This document shows, one piece after another, positions 24,509 to 34,200 of a DNA stretch of 64,000 bases; position 1 is the stretch's first letter, and each line of letters starts with the position of its first letter. The DNA is taken from positions 1 through 64,000 of the forward strand of contig NZ_VNFK01000010.1 in the NCBI RefSeq assembly GCF_007786235.1. The letters are read 5' to 3'. This stretch comes from Paenarthrobacter nitroguajacolicus. Its GTDB lineage: Bacteria; Actinomycetota; Actinomycetes; Actinomycetales; Micrococcaceae. The translations under genes and the position numbers were made by a program. Under the pieces are notes generated by a model. That model was not told where the DNA came from. It did no database searches and saw nothing but the letters and a program-made list of their open reading frames with translations.

Positions 24509-25936
24509 CTATCGATGAAGCGGCTGGTTGATCGTCCTGGCGCAGAGGGCATCACCTTGGCGGTTGAGGTGGATATTGCCCGGTCCAGCGGAGTAGCGGG
24601 AATCGAGGACGCCAACTGTGGAAGACTCGACCGCTTTGCCCAGGTCAAATGCCGTGACAGCGTTCCCCGGAAGCTCATCCAGCAAGACGTTGTTCCACGC
24701 CTGCCGGACAGCCTCAGCCGGAGCGGCAGCATCGAAGCTTGGAAGCACCGTCGTGAGGTACACGTTCGTTGAGGTGACGCCAGTGATGATCGGGTACAAG
24801 GCAGCGAATCTGGACCGGAGGGTGGCCAGATCGGCACCGGAAGCGAAGATGTCGTTACGCGCCAACGACCACACCAAAGCGTCAGGCTTTGCCATGGCTG
24901 CCCACTTGGTGAATCGGAGCGATGTGGGCGCTGCCGCCCAGCCGTCCATGGTGGATCCGCTGTGCGAGTACATCAGAGGCAAGTAGCCGTTGGCCCGGGC
25001 GTGCTGCATCGGAAAGGAGTCATACACCGGCAGCCGCGTAGAGACGCCAAGCCCCAACGAGTCAGTCAGGAAAGCTACCGAACGGACACTGTCGGCAACT
25101 TTGAGCTCCAGCCAGATATCGCATGGCGTGTGGCTGGCAAGGACCGCCCCTACGTCCTCGACCGCGTTCCAGCTCGTGTTGTTGGTGGATTGCCAGGAAC
25201 CAGCGACGGTGGAGGCGTTGTTCTGCGCTGCACAGGTGTACCCATAGGACAGGAGGTAGTCCTTGTTGGCAGCCAGGTCCGCCTCCACCCATGGCGATAC
25301 CCACTCGGTGGCCCCTGTCGCAGAGGTGGTGAACCCTGTGGCAATGGTGGTTGGAGTCCCGAGGAACTTGCCCGTGTGCGTGCCAGTGGTACCCATGTCG
25401 TGGGGCCCGAACGCTAAGCCGTCGAAGGATAGGGCTCCGGCGTAATTGAACACGTAGCGGTTGTTGTTGTTATGGATATGCACCCGGAAGGCGATGGCAT
25501 CCGCCGGCAGCTTGAACGGAATACGCGCACCAACGGCCGTACGCGTGTCCAATGAGGTTGAGCTGTCGGCGCCGGTCAGCGGGAATGCGGCAGACTTGAC
25601 GCCTAGGCGCTTGTTCCATGCCGCAAGCGCCCAGTCTGGGACGCGACCATCCGTGCCGATGACCAGTTCTGAAAGTCGGCCAGTGGGGTCAAGAAAGCCA
25701 CCAGCCACGCCGTTGATATCCGGCACCTGCTTGCGTGTCTGGGCGAGGCCGCCTTCGACGCCGCCGAGGCGGGTGTCTTGGCTTGATGGCGTCAGGTTGG
25801 TGGCACTGTAGGTCGCACCTGTGGTGAAGTCGATGTTGGCGGTGACGATATCGCCATTGGGGGCCGCCAGCTTCTCACCGGCCTTGAACGATGTGGACGG
25901 TGCCCACCGGAGTAGGCCGGGAATACCTTCAGCCAT
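24509..25936 (-). CDS. SGNH-hydrolase-containing tail-tip protein
   Basis: Protein of 475 residues. The first 120 resemble a tail-fibre attachment region, 130-270 a beta-rich domain, and 283-475 an SGNH/GDSL hydrolase: VAFLTDSLGLG gives nucleophile Ser293, SLARNDIF is the asparagine block, and PGNIHLNRQGD near the end holds the catalytic His. Such enzymes deacylate surface sugars, so this is probably a receptor-modifying tailspike. TAAGGAGG precedes the ATG. The LamG-like gene follows 12 nt later. Confidence 0.8.
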   Translation of the reverse strand: MAEGIPGLLRWAPSTSFKAGEKLAAPNGDIVTANIDFTTGATYSATNLTPSSQDTRLGGVEGGLAQTRKQVPDINGVAGGFLDPTGRLSELVIGTDGRVPDWALAAWNKRLGVKSAAFPLTGADSSTSLDTRTAVGARIPFKLPADAIAFRVHIHNNNNRYVFNYAGALSFDGLAFGPHDMGTTGTHTGKFLGTPTTIATGFTTSATGATEWVSPWVEADLAANKDYLLSYGYTCAAQNNASTVAGSWQSTNNTSWNAVEDVGAVLASHTPCDIWLELKVADSVRSVAFLTDSLGLGVSTRLPVYDSFPMQHARANGYLPLMYSHSGSTMDGWAAAPTSLRFTKWAAMAKPDALVWSLARNDIFASGADLATLRSRFAALYPIITGVTSTNVYLTTVLPSFDAAAPAEAVRQAWNNVLLDELPGNAVTAFDLGKAVESSTVGVLDSRYSAGPGNIHLNRQGDALCARTINQPLHR

Positions 25937-26008
25937 GGGTGGCCTCCTTAGAAACTGAGGGGCGGGCCGTTATCAGCCCGCCCCGTTGACGTGGCGTTGT
26001 TGTCTGTC

Positions 26009-27475
26009 TCATCGAATGAGTGACGTGCCGACTGGTTCCGTGGTGGCCACTAGAGCCTGGCTGTTGCCGAGGACCACAAGCTGGTTGGCGGCCACCGTGG
26101 TGTCGATGTACGCGAACACTTCCGTGAGCCCGGCAAGTGACAGGAAACCCGGCTGGTCGATGTTGCGGGGGTGCAGCATGATCTCCAGCGCCGTCTTGGT
26201 GGATACAGCGATGTCGATCTGCGCCTTGATCGAGGCCACTGTTTCGGACTCGATGTTGTAGTACGCCTGCCCTTGCTTGAGGCGGCCGTCAAGTTTCCGG
26301 AAGCGGGTGTTCGGGAAGGCCCCGGAGAACACTGCATGGAAGGCCATGATCACTGAGCCCGCGTAGGTGCTCGAGTAGACGTCCATGCTGGGCCCGGTCG
26401 TGAAACCACCCATGCCATTGACCGTTCCAGGGATGATGAACCGCTCAATCGGGCGGCCAAGCTGCGTTTCAAGTTCCTGCTTGCCGACAACGATCTGATC
26501 CCAGATCGCGGCCTTGGAGTCCATCTCCTTGTGGGTGGTGCCGTCCGGGTTGCCGTCCGCGCTGTGGTTGGCGAACTCGTGGCCGGCGTCGATCAAGGCC
26601 GTTGCTTCCGCCTGGGACATGCCGCTGTTCTCGGTCTTGGCCCAGTTGCGGGAGTTCATTGCGATCAGGCACTTCCAGTTCCGGCCGCCTGAGTTCAGCA
26701 TCGGAAGGATGGTGCTCTTCAAGTACGTCAGGCCGTGGTCGAAGCGGAACACCACGGCGCCCTTGCCGTTCGTGGACGTCACGGGGTGCCGGGCTTTGAA
26801 GTCCTCAATCAGCGCCGCGTTTGGGGTGCCGTAGTGACCGCTGTTTAGGACGAACGCAGCAGTGCCGTCAATGCGGTCCCATTCGGACCAGACGCCTGCG
26901 GAGATGAGGGTCCGCCACCAGCGCTGCGGGGTGGACAGGACCGTGAAGACCTGCTCAGTAAACCCGAAGCCAGGAGCGTGTCCGCCACGAACCACCAGCA
27001 AGGATGCCCCGTTGGCGGATCCGGCGGGCTTGTTGATCATCGTGGCGGCTGAGGTGCCGCTGCTGATGTAGTACGTTCCGGTTTTGTCGTAGCCGGAGAG
27101 AGTGTCAAAGTCAGTGCCATCTGCCAGCAAGGTCGAGGCATTGTCCAGGCGCTTCCACGCGGACCAAGTGGACCCGGTGAGCATCTGCCGCCACCACTTG
27201 GCCGGGATAGCTCCCATGACCGTGTACGTCTGCGTGGTGAACCCGTAACTGGCTGGCCCGCGTTCAACTACCAGTGTGGCGTTGGCAGCCCCAGCATACG
27301 GCGGCAGGTTCGTCATGGTCGCCACGCCAGTGACGGGAACGTACCAGAGCCCGACGTGGTTGGTGCCGTTGATGCTGTTCAGGTTGGACTCGTCCGGCAG
27401 GACACCCTGCAACCAAGTACCCAGATCACCCTTCAGGCCCTTGAGGTTCGCGAGAAATTCCCATGCGAATGCCAT
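26009..27475 (-). CDS. Tail protein with knob repeats and deacetylase-like domain
   Basis: Protein of 488 residues. Two tandem pyocin-knob-like units (about 32-110 and 125-202), each ending in WWR...W..WxR(L/I)D, are followed by a NodB-like polysaccharide deacetylase domain (about 235-470). The metal-site motifs are altered: RFDHG (244-248) in place of a TFDDG-type sequence, and HEFANHSADG (299-308), which keeps histidines. It may bind rather than cleave polysaccharide. Start at ATG 27475, which overlaps the previous stop by 1 nt with GAGGAA upstream; residues before it are not used. Confidence 0.8.
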   Translation of the reverse strand: MAFAWEFLANLKGLKGDLGTWLQGVLPDESNLNSINGTNHVGLWYVPVTGVATMTNLPPYAGAANATLVVERGPASYGFTTQTYTVMGAIPAKWWRQMLTGSTWSAWKRLDNASTLLADGTDFDTLSGYDKTGTYYISSGTSAATMINKPAGSANGASLLVVRGGHAPGFGFTEQVFTVLSTPQRWWRTLISAGVWSEWDRIDGTAAFVLNSGHYGTPNAALIEDFKARHPVTSTNGKGAVVFRFDHGLTYLKSTILPMLNSGGRNWKCLIAMNSRNWAKTENSGMSQAEATALIDAGHEFANHSADGNPDGTTHKEMDSKAAIWDQIVVGKQELETQLGRPIERFIIPGTVNGMGGFTTGPSMDVYSSTYAGSVIMAFHAVFSGAFPNTRFRKLDGRLKQGQAYYNIESETVASIKAQIDIAVSTKTALEIMLHPRNIDQPGFLSLAGLTEVFAYIDTTVAANQLVVLGNSQALVATTEPVGTSLIR

Positions 27476-27945
27476 CAGACGTTCCTCCATTCGTACAGAT
27501 CCCACGTATTCAGCGGATCGAGATCATCAGCCGGGTTGGCCTTCAGCCAGAGCGTGAATGGCCGAGGATTGTCTGGAGGAGTCAAGGACACGTAGACCAT
27601 GCGTGTGTTCTTTGGCGGCTTGCCGAACAGGTTCGAAAACGAACCCCCGCCGGATGGGACTTGCAACTGCCAGTCCGGGAAGTCGGCCTTCACGTAATTC
27701 CCTGCAGCATCAAGCCACTGGATGGAGACCGTGTACCAGGCGTCGTCCATCATGTCCGTAGTGGTCTCAAGGCTTGCCGTGAAGGAACCGTCAGACGCGG
27801 GCTGCACCGTTAGCGGCTCAGTCGGTATCACCTTCCCTGCCTTGGCATTGGGAGAATTGAGCGTGAAGTGAAGCTCCGGAATTTTCCCGTTCAAGTGCGT
27901 CCCGGCAACGTCGGTGACGTTGCCAACCACCGGGGCTGTAGCCAT
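27475..27945 (-). CDS. Minor tail protein candidate
   Basis: Beta-rich protein of 156 residues with alternating hydrophobic strands (ELHFTLNSPNAKAGKVIPTEPLTV, SFTASLETTTDMMDDAWYTVSIQWLDAAG), resembling an Ig-like or fibre-attachment fold. No named family recognised. AGGAGG lies before the ATG. Immediately upstream of and overlapping the knob/deacetylase gene, so likely a tail-tip partner. Confidence 0.65.
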   Translation of the reverse strand: MATAPVVGNVTDVAGTHLNGKIPELHFTLNSPNAKAGKVIPTEPLTVQPASDGSFTASLETTTDMMDDAWYTVSIQWLDAAGNYVKADFPDWQLQVPSGGGSFSNLFGKPPKNTRMVYVSLTPPDNPRPFTLWLKANPADDLDPLNTWDLYEWRNV

Positions 27946-27965
27946 AGGTGCCTCCTGGCATGGAA

Positions 27966-27988
27966 AAGGCCCCGGAGTGCGGGGCCTT
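27966..27988 (-). terminator. Leftward intrinsic terminator
   Basis: AAGGCCCCG and CGGGGCCTT form a 9-bp stem with a 5-nt loop, followed on the minus strand by TTTT. It stands between the small coiled-coil gene (28009) and the next leftward gene (27945) and would reduce late readthrough. Confidence 0.7.
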
Positions 27989-28008
27989 GATGGTTGTGAA
28001 GTTGGGGG

Positions 28009-28200
28009 TCAGGCGTCCGTGCGGGTGGCTTGGTCAAGCAGCTCCTCCAGTTCAGCTATCCGCCTGTCCCTGACTGCGATCACGGCATCTTTGACCTTGC
28101 ACTGGGCGTTCGCGTTGGCCAGGGCCCAGTCCGCATTGGCTAGCTTCTGCCTGTACTCGGCGTGGATGCTGTCATGCGCAAGTTGAAGTGCTTCGTCCAA
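28009..28200 (-). CDS. Small coiled-coil protein
   Basis: 63 residues, entirely helical with heptad spacing in the second half (VIAVRDRRIAELEELLDQ). No family recognised. It lies between two leftward tail genes, with a terminator after it and the plus-strand lipoprotein gene just upstream. Real gene status is likely but not certain because no strong ribosome binding site was found. Confidence 0.45.
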   Translation of the reverse strand: MDEALQLAHDSIHAEYRQKLANADWALANANAQCKVKDAVIAVRDRRIAELEELLDQATRTDA

Positions 28201-28239
28201 GAGGGGCCTCCGAGTGTATTAATTCGAGCGCCCTGGCAC

Positions 28240-28245
28240 TAAGAT
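28240..28245 (+). promoter_or_regulatory. -10 hexamer TAAGAT of a leaderless gene
   Basis: TAAGAT, then seven bases, then ATG at 28253. No ribosome binding site is present, which fits a transcript starting at or next to the start codon. Confidence 0.45.
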
Positions 28246-28252
28246 GCAGGGC

Positions 28253-28549
28253 ATGAGAAGTATTGGGGGACTAGCTGTTCTCGCCGTCTTGGCTTTGAGT
28301 GCATGCGCCTCACCGGCGGCCAGCGTCGAACCGGTCACCCCAGACCCCGCGGTGGCATCGTCCTACGACGAGAGCTACTCCGCTGATGAGTTCTTCATCG
28401 CCGGGGTGAAGCTTGGATGGATCGGGGAGAAGCCCAGCAATACTGAGCTCGTAAAGATGGGTCAGCAAGCCTGCCAGGGGGCTCTTCCAGCCAGCGGAGA
28501 GAACGCCAAGCGCATCACGGAGTACGCCAAAGCCGTCTACTGCCCCTAG
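28253..28549 (+). CDS. Lipoprotein encoded against the tail operon (moron)
   Basis: Secreted lipoprotein of 98 residues. A lipoprotein signal peptide ends in the lipobox LSAC, so the mature protein would start at a lipidated cysteine (about residue 18) on the outer face of the membrane. The mature part has the DUF732-like pattern DEFFIAGVKLGW, then PSNTELVKMGQQACQGAL. I choose ATG 28253, which gives a clean signal; ATG 28244 adds MQG. It reads opposite to the structural genes and overlaps the next one by 4 nt at its end. A surface change of the lysogen, such as superinfection exclusion, is a fair hypothesis. Confidence 0.75.
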   Translation: MRSIGGLAVLAVLALSACASPAASVEPVTPDPAVASSYDESYSADEFFIAGVKLGWIGEKPSNTELVKMGQQACQGALPASGENAKRITEYAKAVYCP

Positions 28550-29418
28550 GGCTTGTAGTACAACCGGCCGGAAGAGCTGTCATAGAAGACATTCGCCGCA
28601 CTACCGGTCGTGGTTAGGTTCAGTGTTGTGTTTCCTGTGACTTCCAAGTCCGCGTTGATGCCAACCAGGTTGTTGAGAATGTGGATGTCGGCCGTCCCGC
28701 CCTCAATTACTACCTGCGAGCTTGTGACGCTAACGGATGCGGACCCTGTTCCGTTCGCCATGATGAGCGAAGAGCCAGTGTCGTAGAGCACGCGGCCGGA
28801 AGAGAACTTCACTGCACCACTGTGCAATGACGGATCGATGGACACATTGCCCGCCGTGATCTTCCCGCCTGTGGTCACATTCAGATCGTTCCGGAGCGTG
28901 GTCACACCCTCCACGGAAAGTGTTCCAGTGGTCTTCATCGGCCCGTTGACGTCGAAGTCACCAGTGACTGTCGTGTCACCAGCGATAGTCGTTGTCCCAT
29001 TCAGATCCGTTGGTCCAGTAACCGTGAAGTCGCCGGTGACGGTGGTGTCCCCCGCAATGGTGGTGACGCCATTTAGGTCCGTTGGGCCGGTCTGGGTGAA
29101 GTGGCCGGCCGAGGTGACGTCACCAGTGATGTTCGTGTTGCCGGCGATGTCCACCGGACCGTTTAGATTCACGTCACCTGTGGCGGTGAATGTGCCAGTC
29201 ATGTTGATCGTGCCAGCAACTTCCAGGAGCCCCGTGATCGATGCAGATCCGGTGACGTACAGGCCACCATTCTCAATAGTGATCCCGCCGCCACCGTAGA
29301 CGGTCAGCCCGCCGCGGCCTATGGCCATCGCGTTCTGGTTGGTGGCGTACTGGAGTTTGCGGATCGCATCCCAGACTTTACCCAGGTTGCCTTGGCTAAG
29401 GTCGTTGATCTTCGCCAC
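28546..29418 (-). CDS. Beta-repeat tail fibre protein
   Basis: Protein of 290 residues. The N-terminal 40 residues are helical; residues 45-190 are short glycine/asparagine/threonine-rich repeats of the beta-helix or beta-prism kind. Two nearly identical 24-residue units (GPTDLNG, TTIAGDTTVTGDF) lie in tandem near the middle. The C-terminus ends SSGRLYYKP, typical for trimeric phage fibres. GTG start. Probably a fibre on the distal tail. Confidence 0.75.
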   Translation of the reverse strand: MAKINDLSQGNLGKVWDAIRKLQYATNQNAMAIGRGGLTVYGGGGITIENGGLYVTGSASITGLLEVAGTINMTGTFTATGDVNLNGPVDIAGNTNITGDVTSAGHFTQTGPTDLNGVTTIAGDTTVTGDFTVTGPTDLNGTTTIAGDTTVTGDFDVNGPMKTTGTLSVEGVTTLRNDLNVTTGGKITAGNVSIDPSLHSGAVKFSSGRVLYDTGSSLIMANGTGSASVSVTSSQVVIEGGTADIHILNNLVGINADLEVTGNTTLNLTTTGSAANVFYDSSSGRLYYKP

Positions 29419-29421
29419 GGG

Positions 29422-30492
29422 CTACCCGCCTATCTGCTGCATCTGCAACGTGATCTCTTTCTTGTCGAATGTGAACCCGATCAGCCGCCATTCGTGCCAG
29501 CCGTGGTCGAGGAACAATTGCCCCGTGGTTTGCAGGTTGACAGTCCCGCCCGGAAGGAGGTCCTTGATCGGCACCTCGCCGGTGGTGGGGATTTTGAAGC
29601 TCGCCTGTTGCGTGTACTCGTCCGCGACGGACAGGTTGGCGTTCACCCAGCCTTGCAGGATCCCGCCGTCCGGGGTGTCGTAGGACTCCACTGTTTCCAG
29701 TGCCGGGCCGCTGCCAGTGAAGGAGTCAGCATCCCTCACGAGTAGTGACCGTTCGGAGCCTTCGCCGGTGCCGATGTGACGGTTTGTGAGGTGGTCAGCA
29801 TCCGTTTCCAGATCGAAGTCCTTCACGTCTGTCTTTGGGGCGGTGGCGTCCCATTCCCACTCGCCCTGGGTGAGTGATCCGGAGCGCATCACCCACCGGA
29901 AAGTCTCGGTGGCGTTGTCCCACTGGGGGTCGAAGTCAACGTTCGGGCCGCCCTCGGACTCCATGATTTCTTTGAGAGCTTCGGACACCTTCGTGAACTT
30001 GTACCCGTACCATGTCCGGGTGTCCGGGCCCACGACGTCAGCGTCCATGATCAGCGGGAGGCTATACCGGCCCGCCGGGGAGCCGGTCATTCCTCGGTTC
30101 ACCACGAGGTTCGCGTGTGTGGCAAGGGTCTTGTTCGTCCAGGTGATCGGCGCCGCGGACTGGTCCCCGTCACCCCGGACGGTGAGGATATGCCGCCGCT
30201 CCCAAAGCGCCCAGACGTCCTTGTGCGTGACGGTGACGATACCTTTGAGCTGCTGGACGTTGGTGATGAACCCGGCGTAAACCGCTTCGCCCTCCCACTG
30301 CGCCACAAGCATGCGTTCCCACGGCATCACTGACTGTTTCGTGAGTACCTCGGCGACGCCCGGGTCTTTGAGGTTGAACGTCGCCGTGCCCTGAGAACCG
30401 CCGTTCAGGCGCCGGCCGCCGGTGAATGTGCTGGCCGGGAGCTCGATCTTGTCGCCCCATGTGGATGTGCTCACTGAGTAGAACTTCCACAT
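29422..30492 (-). CDS. Gp37-like minor tail protein (baseplate hub)
   Basis: Protein of 356 residues similar in layout to the siphovirus ReqiPepy6 Gp37-like / tail-associated hub family: an N-terminal split-barrel region (TFTGGRRLNGGSQGTATFNLKDP, MVAQWEGEAVYAGFITN), a central domain with WERRHIL and LPLIMDADV, and a C-terminal strand-rich end. It follows the distal tail gene as in other siphoviruses. AGGAG before the ATG. Confidence 0.75.
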   Translation of the reverse strand: MWKFYSVSTSTWGDKIELPASTFTGGRRLNGGSQGTATFNLKDPGVAEVLTKQSVMPWERMLVAQWEGEAVYAGFITNVQQLKGIVTVTHKDVWALWERRHILTVRGDGDQSAAPITWTNKTLATHANLVVNRGMTGSPAGRYSLPLIMDADVVGPDTRTWYGYKFTKVSEALKEIMESEGGPNVDFDPQWDNATETFRWVMRSGSLTQGEWEWDATAPKTDVKDFDLETDADHLTNRHIGTGEGSERSLLVRDADSFTGSGPALETVESYDTPDGGILQGWVNANLSVADEYTQQASFKIPTTGEVPIKDLLPGGTVNLQTTGQLFLDHGWHEWRLIGFTFDKKEITLQMQQIGG

Positions 30493-30502
30493 GGGGCGGC
30501 TC

Positions 30503-31258
30503 CTAAATGTAGGTGTCAGTCAGGGTCAGAGTCACGGTTCCCGTTCCGGTGGTGACCGGCTCGATAGCCAGGGCCGTTGGTAGGCCCGGTGTGATGAGCG
30601 GCTTGAAGCCCCAGCCGAGCCCGCCGGGAACAATGACCCCGTTCACCCGCAGGCGCCCGGTGCCGTAGTCGATACTGTGCGGCTGCCCTGCAACCAGTGC
30701 TCTCGTCACGGTGAAGACTTGGCCTTTGATCGTCAGGCGGTAGCCGCCTGGCATGGACCCAGCCACGACAAAGCGCGGAACGGCGTTGTAGTTGCCCCGG
30801 TGGAAGATCCCGCCAATAGGCGAGCCCACCGAAGCCGACCACGTCCGGGTATCCCCGTACTTGCAGGGGTCCACGAACTTGATGCGCACCTGCCACTGAG
30901 CGAACGCGTCCGTGACCGGGTTGAAAAGGAACCCACTGTTCCGCCGCCCATCCGCCCAAAGGGTCGGGCCGTGGCCCTGAACCTTGAACCGACCAAACAT
31001 GGAGCTAGACAGAAAGTGCCCAGCCTCGTGCAGTAGGTCATGCCCGTTCGTGTGCAGGTGACCTTGAAGCGTCAGGAGGCGGGCTTGGTTGAAGACCGGG
31101 AGGTCAAGTTCGCCGTCCGCGTCAGGGCGGTCCTCTGTATCGCCCCGCGTGTCCGGCGAACCCCACCAGTTCTCCAACCCGTCCGTGACCAACCAGCGAC
31201 CGTAGCGGTCAACCCCGGCCAGTGTGCGTGCACCCCAGGTGATGTGCTCATCAGCCAC
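30503..31258 (-). CDS. Distal tail (Dit-like) protein
   Basis: Protein of 251 residues, the first gene after the tape measure, a position held by the distal tail protein in siphoviruses. Segments such as VTDGLENWWGSPDTRGD, LTLQGHLHTNG and QWQVRIKFVDPCKYG are typical of the phage tail family, with a galectin-like second half (PRFVVAGSMPGGYRLTIKG). It overlaps the tape measure gene by 8 nt, with a GTG start. Confidence 0.78.
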   Translation of the reverse strand: MADEHITWGARTLAGVDRYGRWLVTDGLENWWGSPDTRGDTEDRPDADGELDLPVFNQARLLTLQGHLHTNGHDLLHEAGHFLSSSMFGRFKVQGHGPTLWADGRRNSGFLFNPVTDAFAQWQVRIKFVDPCKYGDTRTWSASVGSPIGGIFHRGNYNAVPRFVVAGSMPGGYRLTIKGQVFTVTRALVAGQPHSIDYGTGRLRVNGVIVPGGLGWGFKPLITPGLPTALAIEPVTTGTGTVTLTLTDTYI

Positions 31259-34200
31259 CGAGCTTCACCCCCTGCTTCATCAGTTCGCCGCGGATCATTC
31301 CCATGGCCTCATCAGCTACTTCCCGCGGCGCGGTGGTGCCATTCACGTTGAGTTCGAGGCTCACTGAGACACTGGATCCGCCGCCGAACGAAGACGGGGC
31401 TGCCACCGAACCGACAGAGCCCATGGCGCCGCCCTTCTGGTGGCGTGGGATGTTCCCTGCCCGAAGGTCAGCGCGGAACTGGTAGACAGCCTGCTGGCCG
31501 CCCATGAGATCCACTTCCCGGTCCGTGAACACGTGCTCACCCTTGGCGCCCCAAAACAATTGGGAGTCCTGACCCTTCGGGCCCGGAGCAATATCAAGAT
31601 CACCGCCACCGGCCCTTGCGGGGGCGAAGGTTCCCGGGCGGAACCCCACCATCGAAGGGTCGTCCCTGTACTCAGACTGCGAAATTTGAGTCTCAATGCT
31701 CCGGATGGTCTTCTCTTGGTGCTCTGTGTATGTCTTGACCACGCGCCCATCGATCGCATCCATGGACTTCTTGGTCTCATCAGCCGTGGCTTTGGCCTTG
31801 TCTGACATCCATGACTCGATGCTGACACCAGGAGGTATGCCAAGGATGTCCCGGGCCAGATCGACGGCGGCCTGGCCGTGGATGCCCATCTGGTCGGCGG
31901 ACTTCACCAAATCGTCGTAGGTGGTGGTCAGCTTGGCTTGCAGCTCGTCCTGGCCGAGTCCTTCGGCGGCTTTCGCCTCGACCTCTGCCATGCCCTTGCG
32001 GGCTACGTCCTGCAATGCGCTGTTTGCTGCTGCACCAGCCTCCGTGGTCAGGTCGAAGTCTGTGGCCGTGTCATTAAGCGTTCGGCCCAGCTTGCCCTGC
32101 GATTCAGCGATGGTCTTCAACGTCTCCGGAATGCCCCGCAACGCGTCGTTGTACGCTGCGTTCGCGTCCCTCGCGGACATCGTGATCATGCCCGACGCGA
32201 AGAGCTGCTCAAGGAACTTGTCCATGTCCTCGATGACAGCGTCCAGACCCACGCCAGTTTCATCCAGCGAACCCTTCAAGACCTCCTGAGCCTTGGAAGC
32301 TCCAACCGCAGCCGGGTCTCCCTTGAGCATCGCCTCGGTCAGCGCCTCCTGCGAAACCTGTGTCTCACCGTTGGCGGTCTTCGTGGCGAGGATGGCAGCC
32401 TTGTACTCCGGGAACAGCTCAACAAGGGCCGATACAGGCTTGCCCTGCGCCTCGGCAGCATCTGCAGCTAGCTTGAACCCAGCCGCCGCGTCTTCAAGGT
32501 TCCCGGACTGAGCCATGGACGCTAGTGACTTGTCCATATCGCCCAAGGCGGCCTTAGTGACGTTGATGCCCGACGTCGCGTTCTGGCCCGTCACAGTTGA
32601 CCAGAAGTCATTCATGTTGTCGTTGAACTGCGGGTTGAAGATGCGCTTCATTGCCGAGTCGAGGTCATTTACGGCGGTGAACGTCGAGTTCCCCGGCTTC
32701 GTGACGCCGTTGAATGCCCCGTCCAGGGACTTCTTCGCAGCGTCACCCCGGGTTGCGACACCGGAGAGGGCATTGTTGAAGTCCTCAACGCTGGTCTTGG
32801 ACCGGCTTCCGTCCGTGGCAGCCGCAGCCAGCGCCGCAGCCGTAGCAAGTGCCGCGTACGCTGCGGCGGCGGCCCCAGCAACTTTGGCGGCTTTCCCGAG
32901 CCCACGGGATGAACCGTCAGACTTCGTATCCAGAACCTTGAATGCCTCGGCCGTGTCGCGGATCTTTGGAATCACTGTCAGCAGCCCGCCGGCGAGTAGC
33001 GCGGCACCGCCGGTTACTCCGGCAAGGACAGTGACGGCACCCTGCACTGGGGCCGGGAGGGAACCAAACCCCTGAGCCAGCCCGGAAACACCCTCAGCGA
33101 GGCCCTGAATCACAGGGAGAGTTGCCGCCCCGGCGTCGATGGCCGCGTCCTTGATGTTGTTCCAAGCAACCTTGACCTTTGATTCGGTCGTCTCGTACCG
33201 CTTGGCTGCCTCGTTGGCGAGGGCAGTGTTCTCCACCCATGCCTTCGACTGCAGAGACAGCGAATCCGAAAGCAGGTCACCGGCGCCGGCAAGTGCCAGC
33301 ATGACCTGCATTTCTTCGGTGCCCTTCATGCCCATGTCGCGGAGCATCGCCACGACGTTGCCGCCCTCGGCGTTAGTCCGGGCCATGCCCTTGGTTACCA
33401 AGTCGAGGGCTTTCACTGGGCTGTCCCGGAATGCCTTCGAAAAGTCCTCCGCTGACGTGCCTGCGGCCTTGGCGAAAGCTTCTAGCTTGGGCCCGCCGTC
33501 CTGCACCGCGCCATACATCTTCAGCAGCGCACGGGTCGATACTCCACCGCCCAGCTCAGCCTGGACGCCCATGGAGGCCAGAGTGTTGGACAACGCCAGC
33601 ACTTCACCCTCGGTAGCGCCCACGGTCTTACCTGCACCAGCGATCCGCTGGGCCATAGAAAGGATCTCTTTTTCGGTGGACGCGCCATCGTTGCCGAGTG
33701 CGACGAGGGTGGCACCAAAGTTGTCGATGTCCTCGCCGCGTGTTCCGAACACATTTGCGATCTGGGCTATCGAGGTGGCCGCTTCCTCGGCGGTCAAGTT
33801 GGTGGTCTCGCCGAGGTCAACCATTGTCTTGGTGAACTTGAGGATGTCCTCCCGCTTCACACCAAGCTGTCCCGCAGCCTCAGCCACGGCTGCGATCTCA
33901 GTGTGAGTGGAGGGAAGTGTCTTGGCGAGTTGCCGGAGGCCACCCTCCAGTTCCTGCATCTGCGCCGGGGAACCGTCAACGGTCTTGGTGACACCGGCCC
34001 AGGCCGATTCCCAGTCCATGGCAGCCTTGGCAGACGCGCCGAGGGCCGCTACAGAGGTCGTCCCGAAAATGAGTAGGCCCTTGCCGGCCTTCTCGGCTGC
34101 GTCAGCCTGCTGCTCCTTTGCCTTCGCATCCGATTTGGAGGCATCTTCGGACTTCTTCGAAGACTTAGCTGCGTCTTCGGAGGACTGGGCTTGTTTCCGG

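Noticed and set aside
28240-28255. Upstream ATG 28244 as lipoprotein start
   Set aside because: It would lie in the -10 hexamer itself and gives a less typical signal peptide start.
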